Positions 21,565 through 30,961 of a stretch of 64,000 bases of DNA are shown piece by piece (position 1 is the first letter of the stretch; each line of letters starts with the position of its first letter). The notes under the pieces were generated by a model, which did not search any database, was not told where the DNA came from, and saw only the letters and a program-made list of their open reading frames with translations. The translations under genes and the position numbers were made by a program. This DNA comes from Paracoccus methylarcula. Its GTDB lineage: Bacteria > Pseudomonadota > Alphaproteobacteria > Rhodobacterales > Rhodobacteraceae. The DNA lies in assembly GCF_003007735.2 (NCBI RefSeq), contig NZ_PXNQ02000002.1, positions 248,001 through 312,000 on the forward strand, read 5' to 3'.

Positions 21565-22443
21565 TCAGCCCGCCGCCACGACCAGCAGCCAGCCGACACC
21601 GATCACGATCAGCGCCATCCCGGCCAGTTGCAGCCTTCCGGTCGTTTCCCGCAATATCCGGCCCGAGACGACCTGCGCGAAGACCACCTCGATCAGCGCC
21701 AGTGTGCGGACATTGGCGGCCGGGGTCAGCGCGAAACCGATGAACCAGAACAGCGAGGCAAAGGCTCCAAGCGCCCCCGCCGCCATCGAAACCCGCCATT
21801 CGCCCATGATCCCGCGCAGGGCGCGCCGGTCGGCGGCAAGCATCCAGGTCAGCATCGCCGCCGACTGGATCGTCAAGGTCAGGACCAGCACCGTCAGGGC
21901 GTGGATGAAATAGCCGCCCTCGGGCAGGGCGAGCAGCGCGCCGCGAAAGCCGATGGCCGAAAGCCCGAACAGTGCTCCGGCGGCGATGCCGTTCGCGATC
22001 GGCACCAGCCCCGCCCGTGACCATTTCGCGCCCGAACTCAGCACCACGCCAAGCGTCGCCAGCCCGATGGCGCCCAATCGCCCGGCACCAAGTGGCTCGG
22101 ACAGGATCACCGCGCCGATCAGCGCCAGCGTGACCGGCTCGGTCTTCATCAGCGCGGTGGCGACGCCGAAACTCTGTCCGCGCATGGTCAGCAGCATGAA
22201 GGCGGTGGCGGCGATCTGCGCCCCGGCGCCCATGGCAGTGAAGCCGAGAACGGCGGCATTCGGGCGGGGGATCTCGGTGAAAGGCGACAGCAGCAGCAGG
22301 AACAGCGCCGCGAAAGGCAGGCCGAAGATGAAGCGCACCGAGGTCGCGCCAACCGTGCCAACGCGTGCGCCAAGCCCGGCCTGCGCGGCGTTCCGCCCGG
22401 TCTGGGCGATGGCCGCGATCAGCGTGGCCGCAACCCAGATCAT
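21565..22443 (-). CDS. EamA/DMT-type permease
   Basis: A 292-residue inner-membrane transporter with two EamA repeats and about ten helices; [20 protein letters not shown] is the family's repeat signature. The ATG at 22443 overlaps the hemE stop codon as ATGA, so it is translated with hemE. The longer open frame upstream of this ATG is the hemE gene read in another frame. The cargo is unknown; the coupling to hemE raises the possibility of tetrapyrrole-related transport but is weak evidence. Confidence 0.8.
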   Translation of the reverse strand: MIWVAATLIAAIAQTGRNAAQAGLGARVGTVGATSVRFIFGLPFAALFLLLLSPFTEIPRPNAAVLGFTAMGAGAQIAATAFMLLTMRGQSFGVATALMKTEPVTLALIGAVILSEPLGAGRLGAIGLATLGVVLSSGAKWSRAGLVPIANGIAAGALFGLSAIGFRGALLALPEGGYFIHALTVLVLTLTIQSAAMLTWMLAADRRALRGIMGEWRVSMAAGALGAFASLFWFIGFALTPAANVRTLALIEVVFAQVVSGRILRETTGRLQLAGMALIVIGVGWLLVVAAG

Positions 22444-23466
22444 GCGCTGCGCACCGCCTCGATCATGCGGGCGACATTGTCGGGATCGGCGTCGGGCGTG
22501 ATGCCATGGCCAAGGTTGAAGATATGCGGCCCGCCGCGCAGGGCGCGGGTGATACGTTGGGCCTCTGTCTCCAGTTCCTGGCCGCCCGTGACCATATGCC
22601 GCGGGTCGAGATTGCCCTGCACGCAGCCACCGCTCTGGACATGTTCCGCCGCCCATTCGGCGCTGATCGAATTGTCCAGCGCCACGCAGTCGGCCCCGGT
22701 CGCCTTGGCAAAGCCGATATAGCGCTCCCCTGCCTCACGCGGGAAGGCGATGACGGGAATGCCCGGGTGACGCTCTTTCAATGCCGCGATGATTCGCGCG
22801 CGGGGGCGATCGCGAAATCGTCGAAATCGGCGCCCTTCAGGCTGCCGGCCCAGCTGTCGAACAGCTTGACCGCCTCGGCTCCGGCCTCGATCTGTGCCGA
22901 CAGATACAGAATCGTGGCCTCGGTGATCCTCTCGATCAGTGCCGAGAATGCCGCGCGATCCGCCGCCTTGAAGGCATGGGCCGGGCCCTGGTCCGGTGTG
23001 CCACGCCCGGCGATCATGTAGGTCGCCACGGTCCAGGGAGCCCCGGCAAAGCCGATCAGCGCGGTCTCTCGCGGCAATTCGCGTGAGAGGATGCGGACGG
23101 TTTCATAGACCGGCGAAAGGCGTTCATGGATCGCCCCGGCTGGCTTCAACGCCTCGACCTGCGCCCGCGAGGTGATGGTGGACAGCCGTGGCCCCTCGCC
23201 AGTGACGAACCACAGATCGGCGCCGAGCGCTGCGGCACCAGCAGGATATCGGCAAACAGGATTGCCGCATCGAAGCCGAAACGCCGGATCGGCTGCAAGG
23301 TCACCTCGGCGGCCAATTCGGGGGAGTAGCATAGCGACAGGAAATCGCCTGCCTTTTCGCGGGTGGCCCGGTATTCGGGCAGGTAGCGTCCGGCCTGGCG
23401 CATCATCCAGATCGGTGGGGTGGGTAAGGTCTCGCCCGCAAGCGCGCGCAACAGAAGTTTGGTCAT
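22440..23466 (-). CDS. hemE: uroporphyrinogen decarboxylase (two frameshifts)
   Basis: Haem-pathway enzyme decarboxylating uroporphyrinogen III to coproporphyrinogen III. It starts [20 protein letters not shown] and contains the active-site signature [10 protein letters not shown]. The frame breaks twice. At about 23230, CCGCAGCGC needs a G to restore [13 protein letters not shown]. At about 22796, GCGCGCGAATC needs a C to restore [12 protein letters not shown]. With both corrected it is about 342 residues and complete to [15 protein letters not shown] and the TGA at 22440. Two independent single-base deletions in an essential gene point strongly to read error. Confidence 0.93.
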
Positions 23467-23538
23467 GAAGCCTCCTGTGCCCTTCATGGCCAGCAGGCGG
23501 GCGTTGTCAAGCGGCCCGCCGCCGGGTAAGCCGGAGGC

Positions 23539-24483
23539 ATGAGTGATTTGCCCGACCCAACCCGACCGCTGAAGATCGGTACCCGCGGCTCGAAGCTGGC
23601 GCTTGCGCAGGCGCATGAGGCGCGGGCGCGCCTGATGGCCGCGCATGATCTGCCCGCCGAGGCTTTCGAAATCGTGGTGATCCGCACGACCGGGGACCGC
23701 GTGACTGACCGCCCCTTGAAAGAAATCGGCGGCAAGGGCCTGTTCACGAAGGAAATCGAAGAGGCGCTGGCGGATGGCGGCATCGATATTGCCGTGCATT
23801 CGATGAAGGACATGCCGACCGTTCAGCCCGAGGGCATGCTGATCGATTGCCTCTTGCCGCGCGAGGATGCCCGCGATGCCTTTGTCAGCCCGCATGTCGC
23901 CTCGATCGCCGATCTGCCCGAGGGCGCGGTGGTTGGCTCGTCCAGCCTGCGGCGGCGCGCGCAACTGGCGCATCTTCGGCCCGATCTGCGGCTGGTCGAA
24001 TTTCGAGGAAATGTCCAGACGCGGTTGAAAAAACTGGAAGACGGTGTAGCGATGGCGACTTTCCTGGCGATGGCGGGATTACGGCGGCTGGATATGCTGC
24101 ATGTCGCCCGCGCCGCCATTGATCCGGCCGAGATGCTTCCCGCCGTGGCGCAGGGCGCCATCGGGATCGAGCGGCGGATGGATGACGAGGGCGTCGCGGC
24201 GCTGCTCCGCCCGATCAATGATGTCGAGACCGGGCAGCGGATCGCAGCGGAACGGGCCTTCCTGGCCCGGCTGGACGGTTCATGCCAGACGCCGATCGCG
24301 GGCTACGCCGAATTGCAAGGTGCCCGGTTGTTCCTGCGCGGTGAAATCCTGCGCCCGGATGGCTCGCTCTCATTGTCCGCCTCGCGCGAGGGTGAGATCG
24401 CCGACGGCCCGGCGATGGGCGGGGACCTGGCCGAGGAGCTTCTGGCCGATGCGGGGCAGGGCTTTTTCGAACATCTGCCGTAA
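23539..24483 (+). CDS. hemC: hydroxymethylbilane synthase
   Basis: Porphobilinogen deaminase, which polymerises four porphobilinogens for haem and other tetrapyrroles. The 314 residues are intact. [13 protein letters not shown] opens the domain, the catalytic Asp91 is in HSMKDMPT, and the dipyrromethane-cofactor Cys249 is in [11 protein letters not shown]. It is divergent from hemE with 72 bases between starts, so the two haem genes share a promoter region. Confidence 0.96.
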   Translation: MSDLPDPTRPLKIGTRGSKLALAQAHEARARLMAAHDLPAEAFEIVVIRTTGDRVTDRPLKEIGGKGLFTKEIEEALADGGIDIAVHSMKDMPTVQPEGMLIDCLLPREDARDAFVSPHVASIADLPEGAVVGSSSLRRRAQLAHLRPDLRLVEFRGNVQTRLKKLEDGVAMATFLAMAGLRRLDMLHVARAAIDPAEMLPAVAQGAIGIERRMDDEGVAALLRPINDVETGQRIAAERAFLARLDGSCQTPIAGYAELQGARLFLRGEILRPDGSLSLSASREGEIADGPAMGGDLAEELLADAGQGFFEHLP

Positions 24484-24545
24484 GCCTGGCTGGCCGGAAC
24501 TAGGCGTCATGGAACAGCGGATCCCACGCGCGCCTGTCGGTCATT

Positions 24546-25718
24546 TCAAAGCCGCGGCTTATACTGCCTTCCAACGATCAGCACGCCGATCATGATCAGG
24601 ATGGCGGCAAAACCGGTTACGGCCGCGAAACCCGATCCTGCCTGGATCGGGGCCATGATCACCGGACCGGCAAATACAGCCGAATAGGTCACGGCGCTGT
24701 TCAGCCCCATCACCGCGCCGCGCGCATTGGGGGCGCGCTGGTTCAATGAAACGACAAGCGCGTTCAGCCCAAGCTGGTTCAGGATGCCCCAGGCCATGGC
24801 TGCCGTGAATGCAACCGGGGGCGCCACCAGCGCGAAGCGCCAGCAGGCATAGCTGGCAGCGATGCCCAGCAGCACCAGCATGACATAGCCGCGCGTGATC
24901 CTTGGCGCGGCCAGCCCGAGTCCGATCCCGGCCAGTCCGAAGCCCAATCCATAGGCCAGCACGAAGACGCCGGTGCCTTGCGCTGAAATACCGAAGGCCC
25001 GCCGCACGCCTTCGCCAAAAAAGGCGAAGCTGCCATAGAAGGCCGCCATGTAGACGAATACCGCCGCGAGCAGCGACGCGACATGTGGCAGCCGCAATGC
25101 CCGCCAAAGAGGCGTCCGTCCGGCGATTCCGCCACGCACGCCACGCAAGGCCAGCATCAATCCCATGGAGACCAGCACGGACAATCCGGCCAGCAAGGCA
25201 TAGACCATCCGCCACCCGACATGTTCGGTGACGAAGGCCGCCAGCGGCACAGCCAGCACCAGCGACAGTGCCCAGCCCGTCAATACGAGGCCAAGCCGCG
25301 CCGCCTCGCGCCCCTTTGACGCCGTTGCCGCCGCCGTCGCATAGGTGCCGGACAGAAGAATGCCGACCGCTATCCCCGCAAATGCCTGGGACAGGCAAAG
25401 CCAGATCCAGCTCTGAGCCGATCCGCTTGCCGCCTGCGCCAGTGCCATGAGCAATGCGGCTCCACCAAGCACGCGCCCGGCAGGCATGCGGTCGATCATT
25501 CCCGCCAGAGTCAGTGCCGAGACCGCTGTCGCCGCGCCGAAAGCCGAGATTGCCCAGGCAATGCGGGAAGGCTGCGTCGCCAGCCCCCGTGCCACGTCCG
25601 ACAGGATCGGCGTGAGGACGAAGGCGTTCGATCCGACAAGGAGAACAGCAGAGAGTAATGCAATGGTCTGAATTTTCCGAACTGCATTCGGTAAATCTTG
25701 TGTTTCATGATATATCAT
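24546..25718 (-). CDS. major facilitator superfamily transporter
   Basis: A 390-residue MFS permease with twelve predicted helices and the arabinose-efflux (AraJ/YdhP) look: GMIDRMPAGRVLGGAALL in the loop after helix 2, and NQRAPNARGAVMGLNSAVTYS. The ATG at 25718 lies within a 14-bp palindrome; an upstream in-frame ATG at 25742 cannot be excluded. It is divergent from an Lrp/AsnC regulator, which suggests an exporter under its control. The cargo is unknown. Confidence 0.8.
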   Translation of the reverse strand: MIYHETQDLPNAVRKIQTIALLSAVLLVGSNAFVLTPILSDVARGLATQPSRIAWAISAFGAATAVSALTLAGMIDRMPAGRVLGGAALLMALAQAASGSAQSWIWLCLSQAFAGIAVGILLSGTYATAAATASKGREAARLGLVLTGWALSLVLAVPLAAFVTEHVGWRMVYALLAGLSVLVSMGLMLALRGVRGGIAGRTPLWRALRLPHVASLLAAVFVYMAAFYGSFAFFGEGVRRAFGISAQGTGVFVLAYGLGFGLAGIGLGLAAPRITRGYVMLVLLGIAASYACWRFALVAPPVAFTAAMAWGILNQLGLNALVVSLNQRAPNARGAVMGLNSAVTYSAVFAGPVIMAPIQAGSGFAAVTGFAAILIMIGVLIVGRQYKPRL

Positions 25719-25758
25719 GCAGTGATCTGAGCGGTTTGTCACAGATCATGCAAATGAT
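25706..25758. promoter_or_regulatory. two palindromes in the MFS / Lrp divergent region
   Basis: CATGATATATCATG (25706-25719) is a perfect 14-bp palindrome covering the MFS start, and ATCAT-GCAA-ATGAT (25745-25758) lies just before the regulator's start. Placement between divergent genes fits an operator for the Lrp/AsnC protein; binding is inference. Confidence 0.5.
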
Positions 25759-25771
25759 ATCCGGGGATAGA

Positions 25772-26290
25772 ATGACGAAAACGAACGCCGTTCGGCGGAA
25801 CGCGCCGCATCCCTCCGGTCTCGACCGGACGGACCGAATCCTGTTAAGGCTGCTCGCCGAGCGGGCGGACCGGTCTTATTCCGAGCTTTCGGATCTGGTC
25901 CATCTCTCGCCTCCAGCCGTGCATGAGCGCGTGAAGCGGCTGCGCCGCGACGGAATCATACGGGGAACGGTCGCGAAGCTTGACGGCGAAAAGATCGGCT
26001 GTCCGCTTCTGGCCTTCATCCATGTGACGACCGAGGGATGGGGCATGACCGAGCCGGTCCTGGCGCTGCGCAAACTGGCCGATGTCGAGGAAATCCATAC
26101 AGCCACCGGCGATACCTGCCTGATCCTCAAGGTCCGCTGTTCGGGGCCATCGAGCCTTGAGCGCCTCTTGTCGCGCATACAGGAGATCAAGGGCGTGCGC
26201 GCGACGCATAGCTACGTGGCACTTGGCACCTATCTTGAACGCGGACCGATGCCGGAACTTCCCGAGCCGGGATCCGAAGGAAGCGAATGA
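25772..26290 (+). CDS. Lrp/AsnC-family transcriptional regulator
   Basis: A 172-residue regulator. The N-terminal winged helix-turn-helix (about residues 15-65: LDRTDRILLRLLAERADRSY, then LSPPAVHERVKRLRRDGII) is followed by the RAM/AsnC effector domain (about 80-155) with the conserved VEEIHTATGDTCLILKV. The ATG at 25772 gives a normal-length protein; earlier in-frame ATGs (25748, 25754) exist. It probably senses an amino acid and controls the divergent MFS gene and itself. Confidence 0.88.
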   Translation: MTKTNAVRRNAPHPSGLDRTDRILLRLLAERADRSYSELSDLVHLSPPAVHERVKRLRRDGIIRGTVAKLDGEKIGCPLLAFIHVTTEGWGMTEPVLALRKLADVEEIHTATGDTCLILKVRCSGPSSLERLLSRIQEIKGVRATHSYVALGTYLERGPMPELPEPGSEGSE

Positions 26291-26712
26291 CGGGAGCGTG
26301 CTCCTGTCGATCATCGCTTCCAGCGCTCATCCCGCGTCAGGATGGTTACGAACCGGATGCCATTGCCCGGCCCGCATCCCCTGTGACCCATGGGATGCCC
26401 CACGCGAGTCATGAAAAGAGGTTCGCGTGGGGCGCGGATACCCGCATCGAGGAGGAGCGCGGGCTTGGGCTTTCCCTGTTGAACGTCGGCCCTGCCTGTC
26501 AGCGTGACCAATCGTGGTGAGGTCGATCAAGCGGGATGCCCGGCACGGAAGGGTGAATTACGAGGATGGCGCGTTTGGGCGCATCCACTTCGCTGCCTGC
26601 GCAAGGTTCGGGCACGAAAAATCCGCGCCGGAGGGGCAATGATGCCCTGTCCGATTCGCCGCACCGGGCCTGATGGTTGGTTTCTCTCTGGTCACGCGGC
26701 GGTCACAAGGCT
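26291..26712. other. 422-base gap with twin hairpins
   Basis: No gene is supported here. GCATCCC (26374-26380) pairs with GGGATGC (26392-26398), and GCCCCACGCGA (26397-26407) pairs perfectly with TCGCGTGGGGC (26423-26433), giving two adjacent stems that share two bases. No T-tract follows, so this may be a structured RNA rather than a simple terminator. The remaining bases up to 26712 show nothing distinct. Confidence 0.45.
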
Positions 26713-27066
26713 ATGAGCGGAAACATGAACGAGACATTGCCTCCATGCCCCGAGTGCTCTTCCGCCTATGTTTACCAGGTGGATGCCCTGCTCATCTGCC
26801 CGGAATGCGGACATGAATGGTCGCCGGAGGCCGAGACCGAGTCGGCGTCCGAAATCCGCGACAGCGTGGGCAATGTCCTGGCGGATGGCGACACGGTGAC
26901 CGTGATCAAGGATCTGAAGGTCAAGGGATCGTCCTCGGTGGTCAAGGTGGGGACGAAAGTCCGTGGCATCAGGCTGGTTGATGGCGATCACGACATCGAC
27001 TGCAAGATTCCGGGAATCGGGCAGATGGGCCTGAAATCCCAATTCGTGAAGAAAGTCTCGGAATAG
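26713..27066 (+). CDS. PhnA/YjdM zinc-ribbon protein
   Basis: A 117-residue protein of the YjdM family, named PhnA historically although it is not needed for phosphonate use. The N-terminal zinc ribbon has CPEC and CPEC pairs around residues 12-34. The C-terminal SH3-like part carries LADGDTVTVIKDLKVKGSSS and LVDGDHDIDCKIPG, nearly as in E. coli. The start could be the ATG at 26713 or the second at 26725; the latter looks more like the family N-terminus. The molecular role is unknown. Confidence 0.88.
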   Translation: MSGNMNETLPPCPECSSAYVYQVDALLICPECGHEWSPEAETESASEIRDSVGNVLADGDTVTVIKDLKVKGSSSVVKVGTKVRGIRLVDGDHDIDCKIPGIGQMGLKSQFVKKVSE

Positions 27067-27497
27067 CTTTGCCGCTGAAACAAGCGCCAGAGCCGATCGG
27101 AGCGGTTCGCCGGGATTCACCAGCACATCCATTCCGGTTTCGCTGATTCGAATCAGGCCGCGTCAGATTCTCGACCAGAGCATTTTGCGCTCAATCAGAC
27201 CCACCCAAATACTCTTCTCTTCTTCACAAAAATATCCACGGGGGTCCGGGGGCCGTCAGCCCCCGGCGTCGCGGGACGCAACCCGCTACTGAACCTGATA
27301 TACTGCAAACTGGTCTAGAGCATCTCCAGCGAGCCGGATACCGGCTTTGCAGCCGGACATGCGCAAAAGCAAAGAACTACAGCGTTTCGGCATATCAATG
27401 AAACGCCGAAACCTCGCAGGCGTATGCCGTTCTTAAGATGGGAGATTCGATCAGTCCCGGCGGACAGTTGCCACAGCCGGCGCGGCAGGCATTGCCG
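27067..27497. other. 431-base gap of palindromes and repeats
   Basis: No gene. It contains the perfect palindrome CTGATTCGAATCAG (27143-27156), copy C of the dispersed repeat (27213-27283), a hairpin AGCCGG-ATA-CCGGCT (27332-27346) and an inverted repeat GTTTCGGC / GCCGAAAC (27384-27391 / 27405-27412). Two related AGAGCAT stretches (about 27177 and 27317) flank the dispersed repeat. The arrangement looks like a nest of small intergenic elements. Confidence 0.5.
27213..27283 (-). repeat. dispersed intergenic repeat, copy C
   Basis: Short version on the reverse strand: GGTTGCGTCCCGCGACG, a GGGGGC/GCCCCC stem, then CCCCCGTGGATATTTTTGTG and AAGAAGAG. It lacks the central GGTTCTCGAACC palindrome of copies A and B. 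Confidence 0.65.
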
Positions 27498-28283
27498 TCA
27501 CAGCATTCCCCCCGGCCGGAGATCGGAAGGTTGCGCCGCGCGCCTCTCGACGATGAGTTGGGGGCTGCCCTTCGAGCAAGGCTCGATCCGGGCTTCGACC
27601 TCGAACACCTCCCGCACCATCTCTGCCGTCACGACCTCTGCGGTCGGCCCGCAGGCGATCATGCGCCCCTTGTCGATCACCATGGCCGCGTCGGCAAAGC
27701 GCAGGGCATAACCGATGTCGTGCAGGGCGACGATGATCAGCAACTCTTGCTCTTTCGCCAGACGTTGCAGCAATGTCAGCATGTCGATCTGCCGGCTCAG
27801 GTCGAGAGCCGAGGTGGGCTCGTCCATCAGCAGGACCCGGGGGTTTTGCACCAAGGCCTGCGCCGCGCCGATCATCTGGCGCTGCCCGCCGCTGAGATCG
27901 CCTGCGTTCCTGCTTCGCAAATGCCCGATATCCAGCACGTCCAGGACGCGCTCCACCTCGGCATGATCTTCGGGGAGGACTTTCAGCCTCCGCCCCTGCA
28001 TGCGCGCCAACAGGATCGCCTCATAGACCGACAGGACCGGGCGCGAGCCGTTGTCCTGCGGCATATATGCGATCGGGTTGGGGCTGTCGGTGCCGTCGAT
28101 GTGAACCGTGCCGCTGCCCGGAAGCAGCCCGAAGATCCGCCGGAACAAGGTCGATTTTCCTGCGGCATTCGGCCCCAGAAGGGCGACCAGCTGTCCTCCG
28201 GTCAGGGGCGGGGTCGATATGCCCGAAAGGACCTGGTTACCGCCATAGGCCGCGCCAAGATCCTGAAGCTGCAAGCTTACCAT
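27498..28283 (-). CDS. iron-chelate ABC transporter ATPase (FecE type)
   Basis: A 261-residue ATPase of the iron-siderophore/haem/B12 uptake group. It shows Walker A GPNAAGKST, signature LSGGQRQM, Walker B LLMDEPTSALDL and the switch His in VALHDIGYAL. Last gene of a three-gene operon: its start overlaps the permease stop by 7 bases. It powers import across the inner membrane. Confidence 0.9.
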   Translation of the reverse strand: MVSLQLQDLGAAYGGNQVLSGISTPPLTGGQLVALLGPNAAGKSTLFRRIFGLLPGSGTVHIDGTDSPNPIAYMPQDNGSRPVLSVYEAILLARMQGRRLKVLPEDHAEVERVLDVLDIGHLRSRNAGDLSGGQRQMIGAAQALVQNPRVLLMDEPTSALDLSRQIDMLTLLQRLAKEQELLIIVALHDIGYALRFADAAMVIDKGRMIACGPTAEVVTAEMVREVFEVEARIEPCSKGSPQLIVERRAAQPSDLRPGGML

Positions 28284-29350
28284 GTCGCAACCCTTCGGTT
28301 GAGGATCAGATACAGGAAGAACGGAATCCCGACGATCGCGGTCACGATGCCGATGGGAATCACGGTGCCGGGAATGATCATCTTCGAGCAGATCGAACCG
28401 ATGGACAGGATGAGCGCGCCGGACAGCGCGGTGCCCGGAAGCAGGAAGCGCTGATCCTCGCCCAGCAGCATCCGGGCGATATGTGGACCGACGAGCCCGA
28501 TGAAGCCGATTGTCCCCACGAAAGACACCGAGATCGAGGCAAGCAGGCTGACGATCAGCAGCACTTCCAGCCGCAAGCTGCGCAATCTCACGCCCATGCT
28601 TTCCGCCTTTGCATCGCCAAGCCGCATCGCGGTGAGTGCCCAGCCCCTCCGCGCCAGAAGCGGCAGGGCAATCACCAGCACTGAAAGTGAAATCCACAAT
28701 TTTGGCCAGGTCGCCTTGGTCAGGCTGCCCATGGTCCAGAACACCACCGCCGCGACCGCCTGCTGGCTGGCAAAAAACTGGATCAGCGACATCAGCGCGT
28801 TGAAGATGAAGACAAGCGCGATGCCGAGCAGCACGATGGTCTCGCTCGTGACTCCGCGGCGCAGGCTCAGACCGTAGATCGCCATGGAGGTCAGCATCGC
28901 CATCAGGAAGGCATTGACCGGGACGACGTAATCCACGGCAAAGGGAAAGATGACCACGCCGAAGGCAAGCGCCAGGGCCGCACCAAAGCCCGCCCCGGCC
29001 GAGATTCCCAGTGTGAAAGGGCTGGCCAGCGGATTGTTGAGGATGGTCTGCATCTGCATCCCGGCGACGGAAAGGCTTGCCCCGACGACAAGCGCCATCA
29101 GCGCCACCGGCATGCGGATTTCCCACAGGATGACCCGCAACTGCTCATCGACCTGAGAGGGCCAAAGCAGTGCCTCGACCACCTGCCCCAATCCATAACG
29201 TGCAGGTCCGAGCGCGAGATCGACGCATAAGCTGAATGCCAGGGCCGTGGCCAATGCGACAAGGATGAGCTGCCGGCGAATGACGAGGGCGCGATAGAAA
29301 TCGCGCCCCGCCTGTGCCTGCTCTCCGATATCGGCCTTACTGCTCATCAA
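28277..29350 (-). CDS. iron-chelate ABC transporter permease (FecCD family)
   Basis: A 357-residue inner-membrane permease of the BtuC/FecCD fold, with about nine to ten helices. Recognisable stretches are RMPVALMALVVGASLSVAG, then NNPLASPFTLGISAGAGFGA, and late GFIGLVGPHIARMLLGEDQR. The start overlaps the binding-protein stop by 14 bases. Only one permease is present, so a homodimer is expected. Confidence 0.93.
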   Translation of the reverse strand: MMSSKADIGEQAQAGRDFYRALVIRRQLILVALATALAFSLCVDLALGPARYGLGQVVEALLWPSQVDEQLRVILWEIRMPVALMALVVGASLSVAGMQMQTILNNPLASPFTLGISAGAGFGAALALAFGVVIFPFAVDYVVPVNAFLMAMLTSMAIYGLSLRRGVTSETIVLLGIALVFIFNALMSLIQFFASQQAVAAVVFWTMGSLTKATWPKLWISLSVLVIALPLLARRGWALTAMRLGDAKAESMGVRLRSLRLEVLLIVSLLASISVSFVGTIGFIGLVGPHIARMLLGEDQRFLLPGTALSGALILSIGSICSKMIIPGTVIPIGIVTAIVGIPFFLYLILNRRVATW

Positions 29351-30461
29351 GCGAGACCCAGTAGCCGGGCCGATACGGCACCGGCAGGAATCGTTCGTGC
29401 AATTCCTTCAATGTGGCTTCGGGGTCGAGATCGGCGAACAGGTCGGGATGCAGCCATTTGGCGATCCGCTGGACCGCAACGAAGTAATAGGGATTATCGT
29501 AGAACTGGTGCCAGATGGCATGGAACTGACCGTTTTCGACCGCGCCGATTCCGGTCATGGCGGTGCGATGGGTCAGCGCTTCCAGCTTGGTGCGGGCGGC
29601 TTCCATGTCCGAACCGGGGCCGACGCCGACCCAGGCACCGCCGGGCACATAGGCTTCCCACTGACCGCCGGTCACGATGACCTGATCGGGATTCGCGGCG
29701 ATGATCTGCTCGGGGTTCAATGTGCCGAACGTGGTGGGCAGGATATCCTTGGCGATATTGGTGCCGCCCGCGATCTCTACATATTCCCCGAAATTGCCGT
29801 TGCCGAAGGTCATGCAGCAATCCTCGGAATAACCGCCAGCACGATCGACGAAGACCGAGGGGCGCTCGAATTCGGCCTTGGCCAGAACATCCGTCACCCG
29901 CGCCATCTGCTCCTCGACATAGGCGATATATTCCTCGGCCTTTTCTTCCTGACCGATCAGCTTGCCCATGATCCGCATCGATTCGATGCTGTGAGCCACC
30001 GGGTCCTCGCGGAAATCGACATAAACGATGGGGATGTCCAGCTCGGCCAGCTTGTCGTCATAGCCCGCATCCTCGGTTGCTGCCCGGGATTCCAGGTTCA
30101 TAAGCACCACGTCCGGCTTGAGCGCGGCAGCCTGCTCGACATCGAAAGTGCCGTCCTTGAACCCACCGAATGTGGGCAAATCCTTCAGTTCGGGAAACTT
30201 CTCGGCATAGGCGGCATAGCTGTCGGGATCGGCTTGCAGCAGATCCTCTCTCCAGCCGACGACGCGGGCAAACGGCGTCTCACGCTCCAACGCGCCGAGC
30301 AGATAGATCTGCCGTCCTTCGCCCAGGATGATCCGGTCGGCCGGCGCGTCCACGGTGACCTCGCGACCGGTGATATCCGTGATCGTGAGAGGCTCCGCGA
30401 TCGCGACAAGCGAGGTTGCCGGAAGAAGGATCGCCGCGAATGCAGTAAGGCGAGCAAGCAT
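29337..30461 (-). CDS. iron-chelate ABC transporter substrate-binding protein
   Basis: Periplasmic binding protein of the TroA/FepB-like class (374 residues). A signal peptide (MLARLTAFAAILLPATSLVAIA) is followed by ITDITGREVTVDAPADRIIL, a typical opening of siderophore-binding proteins, and by LNPEQIIAANPDQVIVTGG. The segment GGYSEDCCMTFGNGNFGEYV has a vicinal cysteine pair, unusual for the class. No TonB receptor or Fur-type regulator gene is adjacent, so ligand identity (siderophore, haem or other metal chelate) is open. Confidence 0.85.
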   Translation of the reverse strand: MLARLTAFAAILLPATSLVAIAEPLTITDITGREVTVDAPADRIILGEGRQIYLLGALERETPFARVVGWREDLLQADPDSYAAYAEKFPELKDLPTFGGFKDGTFDVEQAAALKPDVVLMNLESRAATEDAGYDDKLAELDIPIVYVDFREDPVAHSIESMRIMGKLIGQEEKAEEYIAYVEEQMARVTDVLAKAEFERPSVFVDRAGGYSEDCCMTFGNGNFGEYVEIAGGTNIAKDILPTTFGTLNPEQIIAANPDQVIVTGGQWEAYVPGGAWVGVGPGSDMEAARTKLEALTHRTAMTGIGAVENGQFHAIWHQFYDNPYYFVAVQRIAKWLHPDLFADLDPEATLKELHERFLPVPYRPGYWVSLDEQ

Positions 30462-30826
30462 GGGGATGTCCGTAGCTAAAGTTTCGGATATGCAATCCGC
30501 GCCTATGAAAGCCTATAGAAAGAGTCAAGTAAAATGCCGGATAACGATATGTCGGCGAAAGGCCGGGGGCAGGGTAATGGTCCGGGCGACCCGGCCGGAT
30601 CGGGGCGATCCCGACGCCGCAGCCCGGCGCGGGGCAGGTGCCCTGTTCTCGGAGGAAAACGCGGCGCTGCCGTGCTGCTGGCGTTGTTTGGGGGCCGAGG
30701 CCCGACGAGACGGGCGTGGTCCCGTTCGCTTCGGCAAGGTGGATCGATCTCGTTGTTCCGTTTTGCAACGGGACAGGGGCAGAGCACCTGAATGCAAGGG
30801 TATATCAGCAATTGCTGGGGATTGAG
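30462..30826. other. 365-base gap upstream of the iron-chelate operon
   Basis: Must contain the promoter of the leftward ABC operon. Apart from a short CCGTT-TTGC-AACGG hairpin near 30760 I see no clear operator, and no reading frame here has coding character. Confidence 0.4.
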
Positions 30827-30911
30827 TGGTGCGGGTGGAGGGACTTGAACCCCCACGCCTTGCGGCGCCAGAACCTAAATCTGGTGCGTCTACCAATTTC
30901 GCCACACCCGC
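30827..30911 (-). tRNA. tRNA-Leu (anticodon UAG)
   Basis: Reverse strand from 30911: the acceptor stem GCGGGTG pairs with CACCCGC and the 3' CCA is encoded (30827-30829). The anticodon stem CCAGA/TCTGG encloses the loop TTTAGGT, so the anticodon is UAG, reading CUA/CUG-type leucine codons. The variable arm GCGCCGCAAGGCGT is long, as in class II tRNAs, and the T-arm has GGTTCAAGTCC. Confidence 0.95.
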
Positions 30912-30961
30912 AACGGACGTCCTCTTAGCAAAGGTGGATGTCGGGTGCGAGAGGAATTTCG

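Noticed and set aside
22440..23466. hemE as a pseudogene
   Set aside because: All conserved residues remain after two single-base corrections, and the enzyme is needed for haem in an organism that keeps hemC and the ccm genes.
26287..26716. Short frames of 66-85 codons in the lrp-phnA gap
   Set aside because: No ribosome site, no codon-position bias consistent with neighbours and no recognisable motif.
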